Source: Caenispirillum salinarum AK4
GTDB taxonomy: Bacteria; Pseudomonadota; Alphaproteobacteria; Rhodospirillales; Rhodospirillaceae
Length of the DNA: 64,000 nt
Direction of reading: 5' to 3'
NCBI RefSeq assembly: GCF_000315795.1
Contig: NZ_ANHY01000017.1
Coordinates: 174,821 to 238,820 of the forward strand
Under the pieces are notes generated by a model that saw only the letters and a list, made by a program, of their open reading frames with translations, searched no databases and was not told the origin of the DNA. This document shows positions 15,816 to 23,819 of this stretch, in pieces (position 1 is the first letter of the stretch; each line of letters starts with the position of its first letter). The position numbers were made by a program, and so were the translations under genes.

Positions 15816-18800
15816 TCAGGCCGCCACCGTCTCCACCACCGATCGTCCGCCGCCGGCCTTGGCCACACGCACCTGCACGCCGATGCGGTCGACCATGGCC
15901 TGCACGTGGCTGATGACGCCCACCTTCCGGCCCGTCGCCTGCAACGCCTCCAGGGCGGAAATGGCGACGTCCAGGCTGTCGGAGTCCAGAGCGCCGAAGC
16001 CCTCGTCGATGAACAGGCTTTCCACCAGCGCCCGCTCGCCGGACATGCTGGCGAGGCCGAGCGCCAGTGCCAGCGACACCAGGAAGCGCTCGCCGCCCGA
16101 GAGCGACCCGACGCCGCGCACCTCGTCGCCCATCTCGCGGTCGATGACCTGCAGGTCCAATTCCCCGCCGGGCGCGCGCTGGAGCACGTAGCGCGGCGTC
16201 AGGTCCGCCAGGTGCGCGTTCGCCATGCCGAGAAGCCGGTCGAGCGTCAGGCTTTGCGCGAAGCGGCGGAACTTGTCGCCCTTGGCCGAGCCGATGAGGT
16301 CCTGCATGGTCGCCCACAGGCCGGTGACCTGGCGCTGCTCGGCCATGCGGTCTTCCAGGTCGCGGCCGCGGTCGCGCTGCCCGGCGTCATGGGCCAGCCG
16401 CGCACGCTCCCGCGCCGCCGTCTCCTGGGCGGTGTCGCAGGCCTGCTGGCGCTTGTCGGCCTGGGCGGCCAGATCCTCTTCCGGCGTCTCGGGCGCAGGC
16501 GTCTGAAGATGGGCGTCGAGCGCGCGGCGCCGGTCGTCGAGTACGGCGCGGGCGGTGGTGACGGCGGTGTCGACCTCTTTCAGATGCGCTTCCAGCGCGG
16601 CGACGGCGTCCTCGCCCTTGGCAAGGGCCGCGCGGGCCTCTTCCAGCGTCGCGCCGGCCTCGGTCAGCGCCGCGTCGCGCCCGGCCAGCGCCCGGTCGCG
16701 GGCCTCGGCGGTGTCCGTCAGCCGCTTGCGCAGGGTGTCGCGGGCCGAGACGGCGGCGGAGCACTCGGCGGCGGCCTCGGCGGCGGCCTTCTGGGCTGCG
16801 TCCCGGTCCGTTTGCGCCGCCAGCCGAGCGCCGTTGAGGCGGGACCGCACCGAGGCCGTCGGCTCGCCGTCGAACAGCCCGGCCCGCTCCACGCGCAGCC
16901 GCTCGTGCTCGCCGGCGGCTTCGTCCAGGCTGGCCTGGGCGGTGTCCAGGGCGTCGCGCCGGTTGGCGGCATCGGCCTCCGCGGCCCGAATGTCGGCGTC
17001 CAGATTGCCCAGCGCCTGCCGCGCGTCGTCCAGGGCGCGGCGGCGGTCCGTGAAGGCGTCCGCCAGTGCCCGGCACTGTTCGGCGAGGGCTTGCCAGCCG
17101 GCGCGGACCTCGGTGCGCCAGTCGGGCAGGGGGGCGAGGGCATCCGCCAGGGCGATGTCGGCGCTGTCGCGGGCCTTGGCGGCGCGCACGGCCTCGCGCT
17201 CCGCGGCCTCGCGGCGGGCCTCGGCGTCGGCCAGGTTCTTTTCCAGGCCGGACAGGGCATCACGCTCCTGGTCGCGGGTGAGGCGCAGGCTGCCCAGGTG
17301 CCTGGCCCGGCGGTCGGCCTCGCCGCGCAGGCGAGCGGCTTCCGCCATGTCCTGCTCGGCGGCTTCGCGGGCGCGGGCGGCTTCGGCGGCCTGATCGGCC
17401 AGCGCCGCATGATCGGCCTCCGCCGCCGTCTCGGGCAGGGCCAGGCCGTGGGCACGCTCGCGGGCGTCGGACCAGCTTTCCGCCAGTTGCGCCACGTCGC
17501 GCTTGAGGCGGCGTTCCTCCTCGGCGCAGTTCGCGAGAACCGCGTCGGCGGCGGCCTTATCGGATTCGGCGGCGCGTTGCGTCTCGTTGAGCGTGCGCAT
17601 GTCCGCACGCAACGCCTCCACCCGCTCCCGCTGCTCGCGCGCCAGGGTGTCCAGAGCCGTTTCCGAGTGCGCCAGGGGATGGTCTTCGGACCCGCAGACG
17701 GGGCAGGGGGCGCCATCGACCAGCAGGCCGCGCAGCTTGGCGGCGGCCTCGTCGGCGGCGGCCTCCGACAGGTCCAGCGCCCGCTGCGCCTCGCTCAGCC
17801 GCTGGTCGAGCAGGCCGCGCTTGCCGTCCACCTCGGCCAGGGCGTTGTCTGCCTGGGCGCGGCGCTTGCGGGCGGCTTCGGCGCGGGCCTCGTGGTCGGC
17901 CTTGCGCTCGGCCAGGTCGTCGGCCAGGCCAGCCAGCCGTGCCAGTTCCGCCACCGCATCGGCCCGAGCGGCGGCGCGCGCGCGGCGATGCTCCAGCGCG
18001 TCGGGGTCCAGGGCCTCCAGCCGCTCGGCAATGGGCTGAAGCGCGGCCTCGCCCTCGGCGATGCCGGCCTCGGTCTCCTCCAGCCGGGCGGCGCGCTTGC
18101 GATGGTTGGCGGTCAGGGCGGCGTGCCGGTCCGCCAACTCCCGCGCCTGTGTCTCGGCGGCGGAGAGGGCGCTGTCGGCCTCGGCCCAGTCCTCGATCTC
18201 GCCGATCCAGCGGTCCACCTGCTCGGTCAGCGGGCGGTGATGGTCGTGGTCGGACAGCCACGTCTCGGCCTCTTGTGCCGTGGCCTCGGCCTTGGCGCGG
18301 GCGGCCTTGCGGGATGACAGGGCGTCCTCGGCCTCCTTGCGCCGGGCGGCGGCGGCATCGCGGGTGGCGGTGCAGCGGGACACATGCTGCTCCGCGCCCT
18401 CGATCCGGCTGTCCAGGGCGGCGGCGGCGTCCAGATCGGGGCCGGCATCCTTGAAGGCCTTTTCCGCGGCGTCCAGGGCGTTGCGCGCCTGTTCGCCGCG
18501 CGCCTGGGCGGCGTCGCGGGCGGCTTCGGCGTCGCGGCAGCGGATTTCAGCGGCGCCGGCCTCGCCGGATAGGCGTTCGTGTTCCGCCGTCAGGCGGTCG
18601 GCCTCGTCGACCAGCGGCCGCAGGCGTTCCAGCCTGCGCAGCGTCGCCAGGTCCTCGCGCTTCGGCGCGGTGTCGGCCTGTGCAGCCTCCGCGTCGGTCA
18701 GCGCCTGTTCTGCGGCGGCGACGGCCTCCCGCCGCGTGCGCGCCTCTGTGTACCAGGTCTGCTGCGCCCGCAGGCCGTCGAGCGCCTGCCGCGCCGCCCT

Positions 18801-19550
18801 GGCCTCGGCCTCGGCGGCGCGGGCGGCCTGCTCGGCGGCTTCGCGGTCCTCGGGCGTGAGCAGGTCCAGCGCCCGGCGCTGGGCGTCCAGCGCATCCAGC
18901 GCCTCCCGCTCCCGCTTGTGGCGCTCGAAGGCGGCCACCGACAGGGCGCCGTAGATCTCCGTCCCCGTCATCAGCTCCAGCAGGTCGGCGCGGTCGGCGG
19001 GACGGGCCTTCAGGAAGGCGTCGAAATCGCCCTGCGCCAGCAGGACGGAGCGGCGGAACTGCTCGAAGGTCAGGCCGGTGCGGGTGGCGATTTCGCCCAG
19101 GACTTCGGTCTTGGTGGAGCCGATCTGCTGACCCGTTTCCAGGTCCGTCAGGCTCATTTCCTGGTTCTGGAGCCGGCCCGAGGCCTTGTTGCGCGCCCGG
19201 CGCACCTGCCAGCGGGCGCGGTAGCGGCCGCCGTCGCGCCCGGCGAAGTCGACCTCGGCGAACCCTTCAGCCTCGCCATGGCGCAGGATGGTGCGCGGAT
19301 CGGTGCCGGTGACGTGCAGGGCCTCGTCAACGCCCGTCTGGCCGATGGCGACCTTGGCGGCGTTCTCCAGGCGGGGGAAGCGGTCGTAGAGCGCCACGCA
19401 CAGCGCGTCCAGCAGGGTCGACTTGCCCGCCCCCGTGGGCCCGGTGATGGCGAAAAGCCCAGCCCCGGACAGCGGGCCGTCCTCGAAACTGACCTCGAAG
19501 TCGCCGGCGAGCGCGGTCAGGTTGCGGCCGCGGATGGCGAGAATCCTCAT
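15816..19550 (-). CDS. sbcC: Exonuclease subunit SbcC (Rad50-like ATPase)
   Basis: The protein is 1244 aa. The N-terminal Walker A is GPTGAGKSTLLDAL and the C-terminal ABC signature is LSGGERFLVSLALALGLA. Between them lies a very long Ala/Glu/Arg-rich coiled coil interrupted at its apex by the zinc hook CPVC (in APCPVCGSEDHPL), which dimerises two SbcC molecules. With SbcD it forms the Mre11-Rad50-type nuclease that opens hairpins and blocked double-strand ends. Its ATG overlaps the sbcD stop by four bases (ATGA), so translation is coupled. Confidence 0.95.
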   Translation of the reverse strand: MRILAIRGRNLTALAGDFEVSFEDGPLSGAGLFAITGPTGAGKSTLLDALCVALYDRFPRLENAAKVAIGQTGVDEALHVTGTDPRTILRHGEAEGFAEVDFAGRDGGRYRARWQVRRARNKASGRLQNQEMSLTDLETGQQIGSTKTEVLGEIATRTGLTFEQFRRSVLLAQGDFDAFLKARPADRADLLELMTGTEIYGALSVAAFERHKREREALDALDAQRRALDLLTPEDREAAEQAARAAEAEARAARQALDGLRAQQTWYTEARTRREAVAAAEQALTDAEAAQADTAPKREDLATLRRLERLRPLVDEADRLTAEHERLSGEAGAAEIRCRDAEAARDAAQARGEQARNALDAAEKAFKDAGPDLDAAAALDSRIEGAEQHVSRCTATRDAAAARRKEAEDALSSRKAARAKAEATAQEAETWLSDHDHHRPLTEQVDRWIGEIEDWAEADSALSAAETQARELADRHAALTANHRKRAARLEETEAGIAEGEAALQPIAERLEALDPDALEHRRARAAARADAVAELARLAGLADDLAERKADHEARAEAARKRRAQADNALAEVDGKRGLLDQRLSEAQRALDLSEAAADEAAAKLRGLLVDGAPCPVCGSEDHPLAHSETALDTLAREQRERVEALRADMRTLNETQRAAESDKAAADAVLANCAEEERRLKRDVAQLAESWSDARERAHGLALPETAAEADHAALADQAAEAARAREAAEQDMAEAARLRGEADRRARHLGSLRLTRDQERDALSGLEKNLADAEARREAAEREAVRAAKARDSADIALADALAPLPDWRTEVRAGWQALAEQCRALADAFTDRRRALDDARQALGNLDADIRAAEADAANRRDALDTAQASLDEAAGEHERLRVERAGLFDGEPTASVRSRLNGARLAAQTDRDAAQKAAAEAAAECSAAVSARDTLRKRLTDTAEARDRALAGRDAALTEAGATLEEARAALAKGEDAVAALEAHLKEVDTAVTTARAVLDDRRRALDAHLQTPAPETPEEDLAAQADKRQQACDTAQETAARERARLAHDAGQRDRGRDLEDRMAEQRQVTGLWATMQDLIGSAKGDKFRRFAQSLTLDRLLGMANAHLADLTPRYVLQRAPGGELDLQVIDREMGDEVRGVGSLSGGERFLVSLALALGLASMSGERALVESLFIDEGFGALDSDSLDVAISALEALQATGRKVGVISHVQAMVDRIGVQVRVAKAGGGRSVVETVAA

Positions 19551-20833
19551 GCCGGTTCCTCCTCGGCCGCCGCCGGGTGCGCGCGCGCCTCGCCCTGCAC
19601 GGCTTCCATCAGTTCGTGGAAGGCGTGGCGGTGGGCGGCGTCGGGAGTGCCGTCGTAGGCCCGCGCCCAGGCCTTCTCGAACACCTCTTCCGGGTCGAGG
19701 CCCGCCAGGTCCGGCGCCTCGGCGGTGGCGGCGAGCGCCTGGCCGGTGCCGCTGTACTCCACCGCCAGCCGGCAGAGCCGCACCGGCTTGTCGGCCAGGG
19801 CCTGCTCCACGTCGTGGCGGAGCGAGGGGCTCGGCGCTTCCAGCCGCACCACGACTTCCAGGTAGGGACGCAGGTCGCGTCCGGGGTCGGGCTCGGACGG
19901 CAGGGCCTCCAACTCCTTCAGCACGGTTTCCGGCGGCGCGGCGCCGGTGGAGGGGATGCGGATGTAGTTGATGACGCGCGGCACGGGCAGCGACGTGACG
20001 GTACAGGGGGCGGCGGCGTCGGAGACCTCCACCAGCAGGGCCTGGTGCCGGTAGTCCTTTTCCGTCACCGACAAGGGGAAGGGGCTGCCGGCATAGCGCA
20101 TGGTCTCCCGCCCCGCCACGCGCTGGGGCTTGTGCAGGTGGCCGAGCGCCACATAGGTGCAGTCGTCGGGAAAGATGTCCGCCGGCAGGGCGTGCTGATT
20201 GCCGCCGAGCACGCGCCGCTCGCTCATTTCCGACAGGGCCGAGCCGCTCATGTAGCAATGGCCGGTCACGATCAGCGGCAGGCCGCCGGCGGCCTCGCGG
20301 GCGTGGGCGATGAAACGGTCGTAGACGCTGCGCACCCCGTCGATCAGCGGATCGCGGCCGTCCTCGGCCTCCTTCAGCGGCGGCAGGTCGGCCATGCGCA
20401 GGAAGGGCACCGCACAAACCACCGCGCGCGGTCGTTCTTCGGCATCCGTCAGCGTGACCAGGGCGTCGGCGGGATCGCGCGGCAGGCTGCCGATGACGCG
20501 CACGTCGAAGGGCTTGAGAATGGCGTCGGGGGCTTCCAGCCTGGTCGCGCTGTCGTGGTTGCCGCCGATGATGACGATATCCAGGGCGGGGCGCCGCCGC
20601 TTGGCCTTGGCAAGAAAATCGTACAGCCGCCTCTGCGCCGAAACGGGCGGGTTCTGGCTGTCGAAGACGTCGCCGGTGACCAGCAGGGCGTCGACGTCCT
20701 GGTCGTCCATGGTGTCCAGCAGCCAGTCCAGGAACGCCCGGTGCTCCGCATCGCGCGGCAGGCCGTGCAGGTCCTGGCCCAGGTGCCAGTCGGAGGTGTG
20801 GAGAAGCCGGAGCGGCGTGGGATCGGTCGTCAT
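19547..20833 (-). CDS. sbcD: Exonuclease subunit SbcD (Mre11-like nuclease)
   Basis: The protein is 428 aa from ATG 20833. Metallophosphoesterase motifs appear in order: HTSDWHLG, VTGDVFDS, GGNHDS, TGHCYMSG and LGHLHKPQ, which hold the Mn-binding Asp, His and Asn residues. It is the nuclease partner of SbcC, encoded immediately downstream with an ATGA overlap. In-frame ATGs at 20842, 20845 and 20857 would add 3-8 residues; none has a clear ribosome site. Confidence 0.93.
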   Translation of the reverse strand: MTTDPTPLRLLHTSDWHLGQDLHGLPRDAEHRAFLDWLLDTMDDQDVDALLVTGDVFDSQNPPVSAQRRLYDFLAKAKRRRPALDIVIIGGNHDSATRLEAPDAILKPFDVRVIGSLPRDPADALVTLTDAEERPRAVVCAVPFLRMADLPPLKEAEDGRDPLIDGVRSVYDRFIAHAREAAGGLPLIVTGHCYMSGSALSEMSERRVLGGNQHALPADIFPDDCTYVALGHLHKPQRVAGRETMRYAGSPFPLSVTEKDYRHQALLVEVSDAAAPCTVTSLPVPRVINYIRIPSTGAAPPETVLKELEALPSEPDPGRDLRPYLEVVVRLEAPSPSLRHDVEQALADKPVRLCRLAVEYSGTGQALAATAEAPDLAGLDPEEVFEKAWARAYDGTPDAAHRHAFHELMEAVQGEARAHPAAAEEEPA

Positions 20834-20891
20834 GCGCCGCATCATGCCAGAGGCCATCGCCGCGCGTCATCATCGCGATGCGGCGGTGGCG

Positions 20892-21833
20892 TCAGGCCTT
20901 GGCCTGCGGCTGGTGGTCGGCGACGACGGCCCCCCGCTTGCCCGGCGGACGCTCGGGGCCGACGGTGGAGTCACGGGCGGTGCCGCGCTCAAGCTCCGCA
21001 TTGATCTCGCCACCGATCAGCACCGCGTAGGCGCCGATGAAGAACCACATGAGCAACACCACCACGGCCCCGAGCGACCCGTAGGTCTCGTTGTAGGAGG
21101 CGAAGTTGGCGACGTAGAAGGAGAACAGCATGCTGGCCGCCAGCCACAGAACCGCCGCCACCACGGCGCCCCAGGTCAGCCACTGGAAGCGCGCCGGGCG
21201 GCGGTTCGGGGCGATGCGGTAGATCACCGCCAGCGCGCCGAACAGGCCGATGGCCAGGATGCTCCAGCGCGCCAGGTCCACCAGGGTCCCGGTGATCCCC
21301 TGGCCGAGTCCCAGAAGGCCCAGCACGACGGGCGTGACCACGACAACCAGCAGCGCGATGGTCATGCCGATCACGAAGCCCGCCGTCAGGCCCAGGGCGA
21401 CCAGGTTCTGCATGATGATGTTCCGCTGTTCGGTCTCGTCGTAGACGATGTTGAGCCCCCGCATGACCGCCTTCACGCCTTTGGTGGACGAATACAGGGC
21501 GATCGACGTGGACAGGATCAGCCCCAGGCTCAGCGATGCATCCTGCGCCGAAAGCTGCTGCACCTGGGCGCTGACGATGTCGTACACCTGATCGGGCACG
21601 GTGCCCTCGATCAACTGAAGCTGTTCGCTGACGGCCGCAGGATCGGACAGCAGGCCGTAGACCGAGATCAACGCCGCCAGGAAGGGAAACAGCGCCAGCA
21701 GCGCGTAGAAGGCGCATCCGGCCGCGACCACGCCCAGGTTGTCGGTGCCAATGCGCACGTAGACCACCTTGGCCACGTGCCATGCGCGGACAAGGGGGAT
21801 GCGGCGGGGATGGTCGGCGGCGGTCGAGGCCAT
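20892..21833 (-). CDS. YihY/BrkB family inner-membrane protein
   Basis: The protein is 313 aa with six hydrophobic segments. Family features include GVVAAGCAFYALLALFPFLA near the N-terminus, the LYSSTKGVKAVMRGLNIVYDE loop, and the C-terminal YGSLGAVVVLLMWFFIGAYAVLIGGEINAEL. Members were once annotated as ribonuclease BN by mistake and are now considered integral membrane proteins of unknown transport role. The start at MASTAADH is chosen because the frame upstream lacks membrane-protein character. It is divergent from the NCS2 permease. Confidence 0.85.
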   Translation of the reverse strand: MASTAADHPRRIPLVRAWHVAKVVYVRIGTDNLGVVAAGCAFYALLALFPFLAALISVYGLLSDPAAVSEQLQLIEGTVPDQVYDIVSAQVQQLSAQDASLSLGLILSTSIALYSSTKGVKAVMRGLNIVYDETEQRNIIMQNLVALGLTAGFVIGMTIALLVVVVTPVVLGLLGLGQGITGTLVDLARWSILAIGLFGALAVIYRIAPNRRPARFQWLTWGAVVAAVLWLAASMLFSFYVANFASYNETYGSLGAVVVLLMWFFIGAYAVLIGGEINAELERGTARDSTVGPERPPGKRGAVVADHQPQAKA

Positions 21834-22031
21834 GAAGGCGGGTCTCCGATGCGGGGTCTTTCGAGAGGAACGGGACCATCCGCCGCCGGGTTCTGTTGCA
21901 ATTCCGCACGGCGTGCGTCCCTGCCGCTGCCGCCGACAAGGTTTTTTCTCTTGCGCGGGCGCGCATGCGACGGTACCGAACGGCGGGAATACCCGACCAT
22001 CCGACAACACCTATCATCCGAGGGGGACACC

Positions 22032-23372
22032 ATGGCCGCCGACATCGACGTGGTCCTGGATGTGCACGACCGGCCGAATCCCGGCTCCTGGGTCGTGCTC
22101 AGCCTGCAGCATCTTTTCGCCATGTTCGGGGCGACCATCCTGGTGCCCTTCCTGACGGGGCTGAACCCCGCCGTCGCGCTGGTCTCCAGCGGTCTCGGCA
22201 CGCTGCTCTACATCCTGTGCACGCGCGCGCGCATCCCGGCCTACCTGGGCAGCTCGTTCGCCTTCATCGCGCCGATCATCTCGGCCTCCACCATCGCCGG
22301 GCCGGGCGGTGCGCTGCTGGGCGCGCTGGTGGCCGGCCTGATCTATCTGGTGGTGGCGTTCTTCATCTGGAAGGCCGGCGTGAACTGGCTGATGCGCCTG
22401 CTGCCGCCGGTGGTCGTCGGCCCGGTGATCATGGTGATCGGTCTCAGCCTCGCCTCGGTGGCCGTGGACATGGCGATGAATATTCCCGGCGAGGGCACCT
22501 ACTCGGCACCGCACTTCGGCACCGCCATGGCGACGCTGCTGATCGCCATCCTGTGCGGCATGTTCCTGAAGGGCGTGTTCGCGCTGGTGCCGATCCTGTT
22601 CGGCATCATCGGCGGCTACCTGATCGGCTTTGCGGTCGGCATCGTCGATTTCAGCCAGGTGACCGAGGCCGCGTGGTTCGCCATCCCCGATTTCATCATG
22701 GCCGACTTCGGCCTGCAGTGGCCGCAGATGGTGGCCTGCATCCTGGTTGTGGCTCCCGTCGCCATCGTGACGCTTGCCGAGCACACCGGCGACCAGATGG
22801 TGCTGAGCAAGGTGACGGGCCGCAATTTCCTGAAGGAGCCCGGCCTGCACCGCTCCATTCTCGGCGACGGCGCCGCGACCATCCTGGCCTCTCTGGTGGG
22901 CGGTCCGCCGAACACCACCTATGGCGAGAACATCGGCGTCATCGCCATTACCCGCGTCATGAGCGTCTGGGTCATTGGCGGCGCCGCCGTTCTGGCGGTG
23001 CTGTTCGGCTTCGTCGGCAAGATCGCCGCGCTGATCCAGACCATTCCGGTGGCGGTGATGGGCGGCGTGTCGATCCTGCTGTTCGGCATCATCGCCAGCT
23101 CCGGCATGCGCATGATGATCGACCGCCACGTGGACCTGGGGCGCAAGCGCAACCTGATCATCAGCTCGGTGATCCTGGTCATCGGCATCGGCGGCGCGCT
23201 GGTGAACGTGCCCCTGACCTTCGACATGGCCGACGGCAGCACCATCGAGGCGGACGTCGAGATCGCGGGGATGGCGCTGGCCGCCATCGTTGGCCTGATC
23301 CTCAACCTGGTCCTGCCCGGCCGCCAGGAAGCGGAGCACGGTGGGTCCATCTTCCTGCGCACGGAGGCCTGA
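22032..23372 (+). CDS. NCS2 family nucleobase permease (UraA-like)
   Basis: The protein is 446 aa with about 12-14 membrane spans. The N-terminus shows QHLFAMFGATILVPFLTGL, the NCS2/uracil permease hallmark. AYLGSSFAFI and the substrate motif AEHTGDQMVLSKVTGRNF, plus GGPPNTTYGENIGVIAITR, match UraA-type transporters that import uracil with protons; xanthine is an alternative. The ATG follows GAGGGGGA. It is divergent from the YihY gene and followed by two hairpins, the second being a terminator. Confidence 0.9.
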   Translation: MAADIDVVLDVHDRPNPGSWVVLSLQHLFAMFGATILVPFLTGLNPAVALVSSGLGTLLYILCTRARIPAYLGSSFAFIAPIISASTIAGPGGALLGALVAGLIYLVVAFFIWKAGVNWLMRLLPPVVVGPVIMVIGLSLASVAVDMAMNIPGEGTYSAPHFGTAMATLLIAILCGMFLKGVFALVPILFGIIGGYLIGFAVGIVDFSQVTEAAWFAIPDFIMADFGLQWPQMVACILVVAPVAIVTLAEHTGDQMVLSKVTGRNFLKEPGLHRSILGDGAATILASLVGGPPNTTYGENIGVIAITRVMSVWVIGGAAVLAVLFGFVGKIAALIQTIPVAVMGGVSILLFGIIASSGMRMMIDRHVDLGRKRNLIISSVILVIGIGGALVNVPLTFDMADGSTIEADVEIAGMALAAIVGLILNLVLPGRQEAEHGGSIFLRTEA

Positions 23373-23420
23373 TTCTTTAGGCGTACGGATTTCCGAAAAG
23401 GCTGATGACTGTCAGCTAGG

Positions 23421-23456
23421 GGAGGAAGACGCCTGCATCCTGCATCGTCTTCCTCC
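23421..23456 (+). repeat. Perfect hairpin after the permease gene
   Basis: GGAGGAAGACG and CGTCTTCCTCC form an 11-bp perfect stem with a 14-base loop. No T run follows, so it is not a terminator by itself. It stands eight bases before the terminator hairpin and may protect the 3' end of the mRNA. The left arm contains a Shine-Dalgarno-like GGAGGA and the right arm its complement. Confidence 0.6.
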
Positions 23457-23464
23457 TGTAAAGG

Positions 23465-23504
23465 ACAGGCCACCGCCAGAAGGGCGCGTGGCCTGTTCAT
23501 TTTT
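23465..23504 (+). terminator. Rho-independent terminator of the permease transcript
   Basis: ACAGGCCAC (23465-23473) and GTGGCCTGT (23488-23496) pair perfectly over 9 bp and are followed by TCATTTTT. Confidence 0.85.
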
Positions 23505-23539
23505 GGATGGAGCGCTTCGGGACACGGCGCGGGAGCCCC

Positions 23540-23567
23540 TTGCGATCGGCACGCATTGGTGTACTAT
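23540..23567 (+). promoter_or_regulatory. Promoter of a candidate small RNA
   Basis: TTGCGA (23540-23545) and TACTAT (23562-23567) are separated by 16 bases, in a gap with no gene. The expected start is near 23574. Confidence 0.45.
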
Positions 23568-23573
23568 CAGGAG

Positions 23574-23660
23574 GAGACCGAACGGGCACAAGACCCGCCC
23601 GGCCTCCTGCTAGGTTATCTTCAGGGTGATGAGAATGGCAGTTCTCATCACCCTTATTTT
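23574..23660 (+). ncRNA. Candidate structured small RNA (~85 nt) with its own promoter and terminator
   Basis: Downstream of a good promoter, CAGGAGG (23568-23574) can pair with CCTCCTG (23603-23609). Within that, CGGGC pairs with GCCCG to make an inner hairpin. A second hairpin of 12 perfect base pairs, GGGTGATGAGAA (23624-23635) and TTCTCATCACCC (23642-23653), is followed by TTATTTT: a textbook terminator with no gene before it. The CCTCCT stretch is an anti-Shine-Dalgarno motif of the kind used by several alphaproteobacterial regulatory RNAs to bind mRNA start sites. The exact 5' end is inferred; it may start a few bases upstream. Confidence 0.5.
23624..23660 (+). terminator. Rho-independent terminator of the candidate small RNA
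   Basis: A perfect 12-bp stem with a 6-base loop is followed by TTATTTT. It is not needed by the permease gene, which already has a terminator at 23465-23504, nor by the helicase gene, which is on the other strand. Confidence 0.8.
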
Positions 23661-23819
23661 CACCCGCAGGAAAAGACGTCTGCCCTTAAGCATCTGTCCT
23701 CTCCTCCTGTGTGCGGCGCCGCCGACACAGAACGCGCGGCAGGGCCGCCCGAGAATAATGACAGGGCTACGCTTCTCCGCAACATCTTTTACGGGAATTC
23801 CCGGTTCGCGCGCGGGCGG
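23661..23819. other. Intergenic remainder before the helicase stop codon
   Basis: This stretch is less GC-rich than the flanking genes and has no convincing ORF, hairpin or promoter. It would be the 3' untranslated region of the leftward helicase transcript. Apart from pyrimidine-rich blocks such as CTCTCCTCCTG, I see nothing definite in it. Confidence 0.4.

Noticed and set aside
15816..20873. 1685-codon frame suggesting an SbcD-SbcC fusion
   Set aside because: The upstream part is an alternate frame of sbcD. SbcC begins at ATG 19550 with its Walker A region, overlapping the sbcD stop as ATGA.
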